DNA of 64,000 nucleotides from Deltaproteobacteria bacterium ADurb.Bin207 (GTDB lineage: Bacteria; Myxococcota_A; Polyangia; Polyangiales; Polyangiaceae): the NCBI GenBank assembly GCA_002070115.1, contig MWCO01000005.1, positions 1 to 64,000 on the forward strand, in the 5' to 3' direction. The notes under the pieces were generated by a model. That model had not been told where the DNA came from. It ran no database searches and worked only from the letters and a program-made list of their open reading frames with translations. Position numbers and translations under genes: made by a program. Below are positions 34,439 to 43,490 of this stretch, piece by piece; positions within the stretch are counted from its first letter, which is position 1, and every line of letters starts with the position of its first letter.

Positions 34439-36562
34439 TTACGAAGAAGCGGGAGATGGGGGTGGCAGCGGGATAGGTTGGGGAGAGGGTTCCGGCCCAC
34501 CGAGGAGCACGGCAATGAGCACGGCGACGACAAGGAATCCTCCCAGGGCCGCCGCCGCATACACGAGGATAGGGGAACCACGCAGCCCCCGTGCCCATTG
34601 GTTTTCGTCAAACCCAGGTTCGGCGATGACATAAGGGTTGCTGGTCGGCGATATTGCTGGTGAAAACTCGTATCCCGTGGGGATTCGTTGTTGAGAAATG
34701 GGAGGAACGGGGCCCATGCTTTGGGAAGCGACACTCGGAGCAGGACCAGGCACAGGGGCTCCAAGGATCGCTCCTGAAGCGGGGACATTGAGTTCGGAAG
34801 GCATCCGGGCAGGAGCAGGGATTCCGTCTTGCCGGGCGACAATGACTCCCGACGGGGTGAATCCACTGGGAGACGGAACGGGGACAACACCGGAAGGGGT
34901 CACGCTGGGCGCGACCGGATGGTGGGGCTGTTGTGGTTGCTGAGGTTGCTGTGGTGCGGGGCGGTTTGCGGCCGATGGCGCTGGTCTACCTTGAGCAAAA
35001 AGCCGGTCCTGTTTGAGCGCCACTGCGGGCTCACGCACGATCGTGGCCACCTCATCATCTTCGTCGTCATCCACCAAATCATTGGAGGCGAGGCTGGGCT
35101 CGGAAGCGCGTAGCCGCGACGGCGACGGGCGGTTTTGGGCCGTGCTGTCGACGGATTTGGTATCGAACGCGCGCTGCTGAGCCAACGAAGGACTTTTTCC
35201 TTTGATGGTTATGGAGTCGGTTTGGCCTCCGGGGGATGGTTTGGGAACGACGGGTCGTTGTGCGGTTTTGGGCCGAGGCACGTCGTGAGTTGCGGGTTTG
35301 TCCTTGTTGTACCGGATGGCCTCTTGCCGCATGATGGCGGCGCGAAAAGGTTCTACGACTGTCTCGTCCGCATCGTCATCGTCATCGTCATCGTCATCGG
35401 TTTGGCCGGGAATTGGAGGCGGCGGGACGGCTCCCACTTGTTGTCGCGCGGCGTCGACCGACAGTCCAGCAGCGCGGAAAGCAGGACGGAAGTTTTCAAA
35501 AGAAAGCGTTTTGGTAACGTCCGCTGCCCACTTGAGTTGCGCTTCCCGCTGCTGAATTCGGTCGCCAAAAAGTTCTCCGATATACGCACTTACTTCTTCG
35601 GGACCGATGAATTGGGAGGATTGCAACAAGTATTGCTGCAACGCGCGCGACAGATCTCGGGCCGTCTGAAACCGGTCCTCACGGTTCTTGCGAAGAGCCG
35701 TCATCACGATGGACTCGAGTTGCACGGGATAGTCGTACGTGAGCGAAGAAGGCGGAGGAACGACACAATCCTGAACCCGCTCGACCGTTTCCAAATCCGT
35801 ATCCATCCGAAACAGACGTCGCCCGGTGGTAAGCTCCCATAACACCACCCCCAGCGCGAAGATATCGGCCCTTCGGTCGATATCTTTGCCCCGGATCTGC
35901 TCGGGAGCCATGTAGGCAATCTTGCCTTTCAGGGTGCCAGCTTGGGTCGAAGACAAGCGTCCAGCCACCTTGGCAATCCCAAAGTCCACGACTTTCACGA
36001 CCCCCGCATAGGTGATGAATAGATTGTGCGGGGTGACATCGCGATGGACCAAGTTGAGGGGCCTGCCATCTTTTCCGCGCAGTTCGTGAGCGGCGTGAAG
36101 CCCTTCGGCCGCGTCCGCAATGATACGGGCAGCCAGAGGCCCACTGAGAACATCCCCCGTTTCCATGACGTGCCGCAACACTTCTCGAAGAGGCTCGCCG
36201 TGTAGGTATTCCATGGCGATCCAATACGTGTTTTCAAAGCTGCCTAGGTCGAAGACCTGAGCCACGTTCGGATGCGAAATACTCGCGGCAATTCGCGCTT
36301 CGTCGAGAAACATCTTGATGATTTGTTCATTCTCGACCAGGTGCGGATGAATGCGTTTGATCGCCACCCACTTCTGAAAGCCCCCCGCGCCATCCATTCG
36401 CGCCAAATGAACGGTAGCCATGCCCCCAACGCCGATATCATCGACGACACGATAGCGCCCGATGAAGTATGTCCCAGGGTGTGAGGGCTCTGACACAACG
36501 CGGCTGCGCCCTTCCATACCTGGCGGACTAGGCGGTGGCTTCGGGGACACGGTACGGCTCAT
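34439..36562 (-). CDS. PknB-type Ser/Thr protein kinase with C-terminal membrane anchor
   Basis: 707 residues. The kinase domain (about 37-310) is complete: Gly loop IGVGGMATVHLAR, Lys69 in VAIKRI, Glu88, HRDVTPHN (Asp175), DFG (193-195), MAPEQ, and RRADIFALGVVLWEL. The Thr in HRDVTPHN, in place of the usual Lys, is common in myxobacterial kinases. A long disordered region follows with a run of nine Asp residues and many Pro/Gln/Ser. One membrane helix (ILVYAAAALGGFLVVAVLIA) near 665-690 puts a short Pro-rich tail outside. It should phosphorylate cytoplasmic targets; the FHA activator in this window is an obvious but unproven candidate. Upstream is an AT-rich spacer shared with a small membrane protein gene. 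Confidence 0.93.
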   Translation of the reverse strand: MSRTVSPKPPPSPPGMEGRSRVVSEPSHPGTYFIGRYRVVDDIGVGGMATVHLARMDGAGGFQKWVAIKRIHPHLVENEQIIKMFLDEARIAASISHPNVAQVFDLGSFENTYWIAMEYLHGEPLREVLRHVMETGDVLSGPLAARIIADAAEGLHAAHELRGKDGRPLNLVHRDVTPHNLFITYAGVVKVVDFGIAKVAGRLSSTQAGTLKGKIAYMAPEQIRGKDIDRRADIFALGVVLWELTTGRRLFRMDTDLETVERVQDCVVPPPSSLTYDYPVQLESIVMTALRKNREDRFQTARDLSRALQQYLLQSSQFIGPEEVSAYIGELFGDRIQQREAQLKWAADVTKTLSFENFRPAFRAAGLSVDAARQQVGAVPPPPIPGQTDDDDDDDDDADETVVEPFRAAIMRQEAIRYNKDKPATHDVPRPKTAQRPVVPKPSPGGQTDSITIKGKSPSLAQQRAFDTKSVDSTAQNRPSPSRLRASEPSLASNDLVDDDEDDEVATIVREPAVALKQDRLFAQGRPAPSAANRPAPQQPQQPQQPHHPVAPSVTPSGVVPVPSPSGFTPSGVIVARQDGIPAPARMPSELNVPASGAILGAPVPGPAPSVASQSMGPVPPISQQRIPTGYEFSPAISPTSNPYVIAEPGFDENQWARGLRGSPILVYAAAALGGFLVVAVLIAVLLGGPEPSPQPIPLPPPSPASS
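35371..35398 (+). repeat. CATCGT hexamer microsatellite inside the kinase gene
   Basis: About 4.7 copies of CATCGT on the plus strand. On the coding (minus) strand they encode the Asp run in the kinase's disordered linker, in frame. Copy number could vary without shifting the frame. Confidence 0.8.
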
Positions 36563-36689
36563 GGAAACGAGGTCGACAAACGGCCGTTCATGACAATAAC
36601 ACAGCCAGAGCCACTGAACGGTCGGAAAGTCGCGGGCAGGCCATGCTCAGGCCTATTGCCAATCATGCCGCACGCTCCACGAGAAAGCC

Positions 36690-36800
36690 AACTTACCGAT
36701 CCCGCATGCCAATTTATCTATTTTTCAATTAATTACATACAACAATTTTATTTAATTATATGTAATACATGACATATTTGCATTTACCTTCGTATTGCTC
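36690..36800. promoter_or_regulatory. very AT-rich spacer with inverted repeat between kinase and small membrane protein genes
   Basis: This stretch is far richer in A/T than its surroundings. It contains a perfect 8-base inverted repeat, ATTACATA (36732-36739) and TATGTAAT (36759-36766), 19 bases apart. A perfect TATAAT lies on the minus strand at 36755-36760, facing the kinase gene, though no good -35 is in place. It probably serves as a promoter or operator region for the divergent genes. Confidence 0.45.
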
Positions 36801-36829
36801 TACGAACATGCCGTTGCTAACCATCGCCA

Positions 36830-37300
36830 ATGCCATTTCTCAGCCGCAAGCAAGAATGTGACAGGATCCTAGGGCAAATCGGCGAGGGCCGAATGCAACC
36901 CATCATGGAAATGCTGGATCGTCACTTCAATGTGCTTCATAACCGCGCGCAAGTCATGCTGGGGCTATGCGGGGTCGTCATTACGACAACCGGGTTTTCC
37001 GGGCGAATCATCGCAGGCACCAACACCCTTGCCCAATGGCTCATCGTCAGTAGCGTCGCGCTCGTGTTGCTCGCTGCCGCCGTCGTCGTCTGGGGCGTGC
37101 TGCACTTGCGTTGGTTGACGCAACAACCTGGTGACAGTGTCCAAGTCTGGCTGATGGAAGCGTTGACCTATCGGGACCACAAAACACAAGCCTACCGTAT
37201 CGGTATTTCGCTGCTGCTCGTCGGGTTGGCACTCTACGTCGCAGCCATCGCCATCATGCTTCTCCATCCCGATCGAAACGCCGTCCCCCTCAATCGTTGA
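36830..37300 (+). CDS. small membrane protein, three helices, function unknown
   Basis: 156 residues: a charged amphipathic N-terminus (QECDRILGQIGEGRMQPIME) and three hydrophobic helices (VMLGLCGVVITTTGFSGRII, QWLIVSSVALVLLAAAVVVW and GISLLLVGLALYVAAIAIML). The soluble lead plus close helices resembles, loosely, membrane effectors of the 2TM/4TM (SLATT/Pycsar-like) type. No nucleotide cyclase or partner gene is adjacent, so no defence role is claimed. ATG 36830 lacks a clear ribosome binding site. It is divergent from the kinase gene across the AT-rich spacer and convergent with the lipoprotein gene at 37358. Confidence 0.65.
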   Translation: MPFLSRKQECDRILGQIGEGRMQPIMEMLDRHFNVLHNRAQVMLGLCGVVITTTGFSGRIIAGTNTLAQWLIVSSVALVLLAAAVVVWGVLHLRWLTQQPGDSVQVWLMEALTYRDHKTQAYRIGISLLLVGLALYVAAIAIMLLHPDRNAVPLNR

Positions 37301-37357
37301 CCGTATTGGCACGAGTCCCAGTACTTCGACCCACCGCCGGCCGGCAACGATTTTGCC

Positions 37358-38950
37358 TCAATGCTGTATGCCGAGCAGACGAAGGGAGTGGGCAACGGGA
37401 CGAAAATGCATTTCACAAACGCGCGGCGCTCGCTTTCCGTCGACTTCAACCTGCAGACGCAGCACGATCCTATCGTTCGTTTCAGCGACCTTTCGTGGGA
37501 TTTGAATTTCGAACGATTCCGTAGCGGGTTCGAATCGTGGAATCCGACTTTGTACGACCCCGCTATCATCGACAATTTCCCCGTGATACTGGACGGACGT
37601 CGGCGGGATCAATCCACGGCTGATGGCCTCGTCACGCAGTGTCACTTTCCTTGCTTCGATATGAACCATCTCGGCAGGCGTGACTTGTGAATACCAGAAT
37701 TTCACGACCGCATGACGACGTTGCAACAGCACGTCGATCAATTTTTTTTCCGCGCTCGGGTCATGAATCCGGGCATGCCGGACTGCTTGAACAATGGTTT
37801 TCGTAGGAATCGACGCGATGCGTTTGGCAGCCCAATAGCCGTCGGCAGCCCGCACATGGGTCATGGGTGCATAAGGCGGTGAAGTCGTGAAATCCGCGGG
37901 GTCGACGTTTTCGTCGAAGTCCCCAATCGCTAGCCATCTCGTTTGCGTCACGGGGCGCAAAGAACCGGGCCACAATCCCAAAGTGAGGAAGTTGAAGCCC
38001 GGACCTCCCCCCAAATCAGTTCTAAGTCCCTGTTTTTTATCTGATTTAACTACACTCGCCGCCCCAAGGGCATCCTCCATCCCCACGACATAATGACGAA
38101 GATGACCATACCCCGGGCTTCCGACATAGACGTCTCGCGTCTTGCTTGGATTGATGGAGCTGATACCAAGCCAAGCACCCAGCACTTTCAAAGCGCGCAT
38201 GGTTCGACGATTTCTGTGCGGAACCACGTCGTTGGGATCGTCATCTCGAGCATCGAACGGATCCGTCACCCCCACATCGATGCCCACGGGCCATCGTGTG
38301 GCGCTCATACGAACGATACTGTCAGCGTTCGCGGGGGCCGGAGGAATCAACGCGCGCAACGACGAGTGCAGCGTTCGATCCTCGGTCGGCCATCTGAAAT
38401 CCTGTTCCGAAAGGAAAACGATATGCACTTCCGGTGACAACAAGCCGACAGCGCGAATCAATCGGCTGGCGATCGCGGCGGCAGAGGTTCGCATTTCAGG
38501 ACGTTCGGAATCGTCACGGCGAAGTTCGTAGCGATAGTTGCGGGCATCCAAGACGCACAGCCCATCGCTGCGAATCCGAGGAGAATCATGCAACACCGTG
38601 AGGGGAAGCATCGGCGGTCCATCTTGCAGGATCGGCGGATCGAGCAGCGCAAGTTCCGCCCCTTCCGGTTGATACCAACTCGATCGTGGGACCTCGTCCA
38701 CCGCGTTGATATCTCCCGCGTCGTCGGGACGGTTGGGATTGAGCGCATCGAAAAGCGATCTTCGCAAAAAGGCATCCGATAGGTACCAATCCCAATTCAA
38801 TTCGATGCGTCTTGGCAGGTCGATAGGGGCATCATCGGCGATGTCGGTAACGATGGGGCGATCGGCAAACCGCGCGGGCCGGTGTACGCATGACGTCGCC
38901 GAAAGGCAGCCAAGGACAATCACGGCGATGGCAAGCCATCGCGAGGGCAT
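37358..38950 (-). CDS. large lipoprotein of unknown function, downstream of an outer-membrane barrel gene
   Basis: 530 residues from ATG 38950, with GGGGA upstream. The signal peptide (WLAIAVIVLGCLSATSCVHR) ends at a lipoprotein-type Cys. The mature protein has VPRSSWYQPEGAELALLDPP, a central region with KVLGAWLGISSINPSKTRDV and GYGHLRHYVVGMEDALGAAS, and an Arg/Lys-rich C-terminal third. The DxxxxN and GxxH-type positions are not those of a family I can name with confidence. It lies 192 bases after the barrel gene on the same strand; together they could form an outer-membrane complex. Confidence 0.75.
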   Translation of the reverse strand: MPSRWLAIAVIVLGCLSATSCVHRPARFADRPIVTDIADDAPIDLPRRIELNWDWYLSDAFLRRSLFDALNPNRPDDAGDINAVDEVPRSSWYQPEGAELALLDPPILQDGPPMLPLTVLHDSPRIRSDGLCVLDARNYRYELRRDDSERPEMRTSAAAIASRLIRAVGLLSPEVHIVFLSEQDFRWPTEDRTLHSSLRALIPPAPANADSIVRMSATRWPVGIDVGVTDPFDARDDDPNDVVPHRNRRTMRALKVLGAWLGISSINPSKTRDVYVGSPGYGHLRHYVVGMEDALGAASVVKSDKKQGLRTDLGGGPGFNFLTLGLWPGSLRPVTQTRWLAIGDFDENVDPADFTTSPPYAPMTHVRAADGYWAAKRIASIPTKTIVQAVRHARIHDPSAEKKLIDVLLQRRHAVVKFWYSQVTPAEMVHIEARKVTLRDEAISRGLIPPTSVQYHGEIVDDSGVVQSRIPRFEPATESFEIQIPRKVAETNDRIVLRLQVEVDGKRAPRVCEMHFRPVAHSLRLLGIQH

Positions 38951-39142
38951 GACATCCCCAGGCAATCTGGAGCCCGGACACAATGGATCGTGACCATCAA
39001 CCACGAGACTTTTCGATCTTAGCCTTGGGTCCTTGCGAAAAGGAACGTCTTGCCATTTCATGATGCTTCGACAGGGAGACGAACGGAGGGATCGAGCAGG
39101 TTTCGATTTCATATAATATCAATAAAACCATATAGTTATGAA

Positions 39143-40498
39143 TTAGCGGTGTTGACGGTCGCCGAAGCCGGAGGGGGCCACTCCAAGGGATAGAAAAAGC
39201 CGCATATCTCCCTGGCTGAAAGAAGCCGCGACACGACCGATTTGGGTGCTGGCGCTATGCAGATCGAAACCAAGGCCCCACGCATAACGAGCGTGTTCGA
39301 GAGCAAGCGATGAGACCTCCGGGGCCACATTGGTGGCATCGCCGAAAACACGAGCCGCGATATATTGGATGAGCGTCCATCGATAATCGACGGAAGCCAC
39401 CATCACAACGCGATCGCGTCGGCCATCGAATCCTCGAAAGTCGGCTGCGCTAAGGTAGTCGAAAAACGGTAACGGGGCATCCCCCAGGGGTGTGATGGAA
39501 TCGATGGTGATTCTGGGGGAGATGACATTGGTGACCCGATAAAGAGGAAGGAAGGCGGCCCAACGCACACCGGACGCCACGGCGCTGGCGCCTTGTGACC
39601 GTATGCCGTTGTACACGCCACCATAGGCTTCCATCATGGCACCGGTGGTTGGAGCGCCTCGATTCTCGCGAGAGTCGAACCGTAACGCCGCCTCCGTGTA
39701 GACGGTTCGCGTAATCCTGTTGGCACCAGGGATGGAAGATGGCTCGAATACCCTGGACAGTTGGTCACTGCCGGCGTCTGGCGCATCATCCACATGACGC
39801 GACTTAAGCCCGTTGGACAGCACGAGTACCCAATCGGGGGCCAAGCGCACGCCAACTCCGGCAATCATACGTTGACGACGCTCGCGATACAATCCATTTC
39901 GGGATAATTGCAACGGTCGGAATTGGTTACGAGGGTCCTGCTCTGGAGAAGGGCCGAGCCCCATGAATACCAAGTCGGTGCGTCGGTCCTGAAGCCATTC
40001 GATGGAAAGGGACAACGGGATACGACAGCCCGAAGTCATCCGAATCCGAGACTCCACGACCGTCGAATCCGGTCCTCCGTATCCGGCCCGCAGGGTGGAT
40101 GCGAAGTTATCGATGCTTGCGATCATGCGGGCGCCGATGTTCGGCGTGAACCCAGTTTCCACAAAAGCCGTTGGAAACACACCAATTTCATGGTTCTCGC
40201 TGTAAAACGTGTCTTTCAGCCGAGGGACCACTTGCTCGTCTTCGATCAGCCCGCTCGCTGCACCAGTCGTGATGAACAGAAGATCCAGCACGTTGCGTGG
40301 CAAGTACAGGGCCACATCCGCCACCGTTCGCCCGGACTCGTCGCTTTCGAACGTTTCTCGCTCACGCCCCGTCGCGCTCTTCGGGGTACCCACCACGGGA
40401 ACCCGTGCTTCATGCTCCTGCTCGGCGCTGGCCCGCATCGAAATGCATAGTATCCATATTAGGATAGAACAGGAAGACCGGAAGCGACGAAGGGCCAT
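39143..40498 (-). CDS. outer-membrane beta-barrel protein, BamA/D15-related
   Basis: 451 residues with signal peptide (CSILIWILCISMRASA). The last 200 residues show barrel strands with the D15/BamA-type pattern: ALRFDSRENRGAPTTGAMME, then DYLSAADFRGFDGRRDRVVM and final strands ending SLGVAPSGFGD. The LRGF-like FRGF element in loop 6 of BamA/TamA barrels is present. No POTRA domains are apparent, so it is a stripped-down Omp85-type barrel or one of the bacterial surface-antigen relatives. ATG 40498 has no clear ribosome binding site. It may act with the lipoprotein encoded downstream. Confidence 0.75.
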   Translation of the reverse strand: MALRRFRSSCSILIWILCISMRASAEQEHEARVPVVGTPKSATGRERETFESDESGRTVADVALYLPRNVLDLLFITTGAASGLIEDEQVVPRLKDTFYSENHEIGVFPTAFVETGFTPNIGARMIASIDNFASTLRAGYGGPDSTVVESRIRMTSGCRIPLSLSIEWLQDRRTDLVFMGLGPSPEQDPRNQFRPLQLSRNGLYRERRQRMIAGVGVRLAPDWVLVLSNGLKSRHVDDAPDAGSDQLSRVFEPSSIPGANRITRTVYTEAALRFDSRENRGAPTTGAMMEAYGGVYNGIRSQGASAVASGVRWAAFLPLYRVTNVISPRITIDSITPLGDAPLPFFDYLSAADFRGFDGRRDRVVMVASVDYRWTLIQYIAARVFGDATNVAPEVSSLALEHARYAWGLGFDLHSASTQIGRVAASFSQGDMRLFLSLGVAPSGFGDRQHR

Positions 40499-40852
40499 AA
40501 GCTGCGCACGATGGGAACCAGCAAAGATAGACGCCAGAAGAATCCTTCAAGAAAAGCTGCACCGTGACAACAGCCAATGCAGCTTGTCTCCACAAACCGT
40601 CAATGTCCTGATGAATATGCTTGATTTCATCCCGTACGACCCGGATTCACCTTCACGCTAGGAAATGAGCCCACCCAAAACCCGAGGCACAGCAGGGTCA
40701 ATCTTGACGTATCCGGGGTTTACTCCCTAGGTATCTGCCACGGCGACCCGTTTCCAGAGCCCTGGTCGACCATCGTTACGCTTTTGATGACGGAGCGGGG
40801 CGGACCCTTTCGGTGCTCCCCGCCCTCACGGCTCGCTCCTATCGACCTTCCC
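40499..40852. other. 354-base spacer between barrel and urea-transporter genes; no gene seen
   Basis: No coding frame is convincing. A TTGACG at 40704-40709 is a possible -35, but no acceptable -10 follows at normal spacing. It must hold promoters for both divergent genes. Confidence 0.4.
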
Positions 40853-41818
40853 ATGAAGACATCCACAGCGGTCTTTCAATACCTGAACGCCACCTGCCGG
40901 GGTTCTGGACAAGTCGTTTTCATGAACAACCCCATCACAGGGTTGCTCAATGTCGCCGCCTTGCTCTGGGCTGCCTATTTTGGTGGAACCACGATCTTCG
41001 TGGCCCTGGGAGCCATCCTTGGCACTTTCGTATCCACCATCACCGCCTATCCCTTGCACGCGGATCGCGAATCCATTCGTTCAGGTCTTTATGGATTCAA
41101 CGGGATGCTCGTCGGAGCAGCCTTGCCCACGTTTCTCGACAACACTCCGTCGATGTGGGCTCTTTTGCTGCTTGCCACCATCACCGTCACCTTCGTCACC
41201 ATCGCTCTCGAACGCCTGCTGAGCACATGGAAAATACCGGGTTTGACATTCCCTTTCGTGCTTACCAGTTGGATCGTTCTTCTTGCCACCTATCGGTTTA
41301 CGGCCGCCGCCCCAGCAGGGTTGCCCAAGGCACAATTGATAGCTCCGGCAGTGGCCGTCGATCATGTCTGGACCCTTGGGGATTTTCTGCACGCTTCGTT
41401 GACGAGTGTGTCTCAAGTATTTTTCGTCAACAATCCTGTTTCAGGAGCGATTTTTTTGTTCGCTCTTGCGGTGCATTCTCGTTGGTGTGCGCTGCTTGCC
41501 GCCTCAGGCGCTGCACTTGCCGTCGTCACCGCTTGGCTCCTTGGCGCCGACCCAACCCTCATCCTCCATGGTCTGTGGGGCTATTCCGCGGCACTCACCG
41601 CACCGGCCATCGGATGTATTTTTTTGAAACCCAGCGCGCGATCACTAGCCTTGAGCGCACTCGCCGTAGGCTTTACCGTACTCGTTCAAGCAGCTACCGC
41701 CAGCGTTTCGGAAACGGTAGGTCTACCAGCCCTGACGTTTCCTTTCGTCTTGACGACATGGATCTTTCTCTTGGCGAAACCTGGTGTCGAATCTGAATCG
41801 GCCGAGCCAAACGCTTGA
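40853..41818 (+). CDS. urea transporter (UT family)
   Basis: 321 residues from ATG 40853; an ATG at 40787 is also in frame, and neither has a good ribosome binding site. The two-fold repeated UT fold is clear: NNPITGLLNVAALLWA and NNPVSGAIFLFALAV, the pore segments GLYGFNGMLVGAALP and GLWGYSAALTAPAIG, and the paired LTFPFVLTSWIVLLA / LTFPFVLTTWIFLLA. The family forms passive urea channels in the inner membrane, usually beside urease genes. None is present here, so it may serve urea release or be under separate control. The FGGY kinase gene follows on the same strand. Confidence 0.9.
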   Translation: MKTSTAVFQYLNATCRGSGQVVFMNNPITGLLNVAALLWAAYFGGTTIFVALGAILGTFVSTITAYPLHADRESIRSGLYGFNGMLVGAALPTFLDNTPSMWALLLLATITVTFVTIALERLLSTWKIPGLTFPFVLTSWIVLLATYRFTAAAPAGLPKAQLIAPAVAVDHVWTLGDFLHASLTSVSQVFFVNNPVSGAIFLFALAVHSRWCALLAASGAALAVVTAWLLGADPTLILHGLWGYSAALTAPAIGCIFLKPSARSLALSALAVGFTVLVQAATASVSETVGLPALTFPFVLTTWIFLLAKPGVESESAEPNA

Positions 41819-41916
41819 GCCCTTGTCGACCTGCAGGATGCGGACGATACCGCCAATGATTATCGTCGCACACGGATGCGGTTGACCTTCTCGCTGGTTC
41901 ATTCGATGCTTGCGTC

Positions 41917-43422
41917 GTGTCGAACGAACCGGTGTTCGTGGGCCTTGATTGCTCGACCCATGGTGCCAAAGCGATCGCGTGGTCCCTGCAAGGAGAGCCC
42001 AAAGCCCAAGCATCGTCTTCTTTTCCTTTGCACAATCCTCACGCGGGTTTTTGGGAACAAGACCCACGCGATTGGCTCGAGGCGTCTCAGCGGGTATTGT
42101 CCCAAATAGCTCGCGAGCTTGGGCCACGAGTGGCTGCGATTGCCATCACCCATCAACGGGAAACCATTGTCGGTGTCGACGATGCGGGAAGTCCCGTTCG
42201 CCCTGGCATCGTTTGGATGGATGAGCGTTCCCGCGACGATGTCCAACACCTTCGGCAGGTTGTGGGCGCTGATTCCTTTCATGCCATAACCGGCAAGCCT
42301 CTATCTCTCACTCCTTCCATCTCGAAAATTCTCTGGGTGCGAAGGTCGGAACCCGATTTTTTTCAAAGAATTGAACGCTGGCTCGACGTTCATGCTTGGC
42401 TCGTTCGACACTTCACGGGACAGGACGTGACGGCCGTAGGTTCCGCGGATCCGATGGGACTCATCGATATTTCTCTCGGGCAGTGGGACGATGGCCTGTT
42501 GGCGGTCGCCGGACTCGACCAGCGATCGGTGCCCCGATTGGTTCCTTCGGGCCATATCGTGGGAAAGTTGACGAACCAACAGGCTTCCGTGATGGGATTT
42601 CCCTTTCCCATTCCCATCGTGGCGACTGCGGGGGACGGACAAGTAGCAGCGCTTGGGGCTGGTATCCGGGACTTGCGCACGGCGTATATGAATCTGGGTA
42701 CGGCCATCGTTGCGGGCGTGGTGTCACGAACGGCTTGGAAGGACCTTGCGTTTCGCACGATGGTCGGGGCGGAGTCAGGGACATATTTGTTGGAAAGCGA
42801 CTTGAAGGGCGGAACGTTCTGTATCGATTGGCTGAGCCACAAGCTGTTGAACGGGCGTGTTGGTGTTCCACAGCTCGAACAAAATGCAGCATCGATTCGC
42901 CCCGGTTCCGAAGGGCTGATGTGGGTGCCCTACCTCGCGACAGCTATGAATCCCTATTGGGATGATAATGCGAGCGGGCTTGTCGTGGGACTGCGCGGCG
43001 ACCACGGACCAGCCCATATCTTTCGGGCCATTCTCGAAGGAATCGCCTTCGAACAACGTCTTCAACTCGAGGGGATCGAACGGGTTTCCCACGAGCGGAT
43101 AGAGATAGTTCGCGTCCTTGGCGGCGGCGCACAAAGCGATTTATGGTGTCAAATTCTGGCAGATGTACTGAATCGACCGGTCGTACGAACGAAACAACCA
43201 GAGACAACATCGTTGGGAGCGGCCATGCTTGCGGCTATCACCCTTTCCGCTCTTCCCTCGCTTTCGGAAGCCATCCACGAAATGAGCAAAGAGGACAAGG
43301 CCTTCGAGCCCGGAACCAGCAAAGATCTTTACGCACGGTTGTACTCCGAGGTCTATTCGCACCTCTACCCTTCCGTTCGAACGTCGATGTCCAACCTGAC
43401 GAAGATCCTTCGTAACCCTTGA
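41917..43422 (+). CDS. FGGY-family carbohydrate kinase, xylulokinase-like
   Basis: 501 residues. The ASKHA nucleotide-binding folds are evident: FVGLDCSTHGAKAIAWSLQG, AIAITHQRETIVGVDDAG, GIVWMDERS, DGQVAALGAGI and RVLGGGAQSDLWCQILADVL. The catalytic-base Asp is in GDGQVAAL. The DCSTHGAKA start resembles D-xylulose kinases more than glycerol kinases. The actual sugar is not certain. Start is GTG at 41917, with weak ribosome binding site; residues SNEPVFVGLD begin the fold so little can be missing. Not obviously linked to the upstream transporter, 98 bases away. Confidence 0.88.
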   Translation: MSNEPVFVGLDCSTHGAKAIAWSLQGEPKAQASSSFPLHNPHAGFWEQDPRDWLEASQRVLSQIARELGPRVAAIAITHQRETIVGVDDAGSPVRPGIVWMDERSRDDVQHLRQVVGADSFHAITGKPLSLTPSISKILWVRRSEPDFFQRIERWLDVHAWLVRHFTGQDVTAVGSADPMGLIDISLGQWDDGLLAVAGLDQRSVPRLVPSGHIVGKLTNQQASVMGFPFPIPIVATAGDGQVAALGAGIRDLRTAYMNLGTAIVAGVVSRTAWKDLAFRTMVGAESGTYLLESDLKGGTFCIDWLSHKLLNGRVGVPQLEQNAASIRPGSEGLMWVPYLATAMNPYWDDNASGLVVGLRGDHGPAHIFRAILEGIAFEQRLQLEGIERVSHERIEIVRVLGGGAQSDLWCQILADVLNRPVVRTKQPETTSLGAAMLAAITLSALPSLSEAIHEMSKEDKAFEPGTSKDLYARLYSEVYSHLYPSVRTSMSNLTKILRNP

Positions 43423-43490
43423 TCCGTCGTCCCCATCGCCTTCTTGTTCGCCCTACGGAAGACACATAGTCTCGTGCTACCCTAGTCGAC

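Noticed and set aside
37518-37540. GGGTTCGAATC, like a tRNA T-loop
   Set aside because: It lies within the coding sequence of the lipoprotein at 37358-38950 and has no cloverleaf context.
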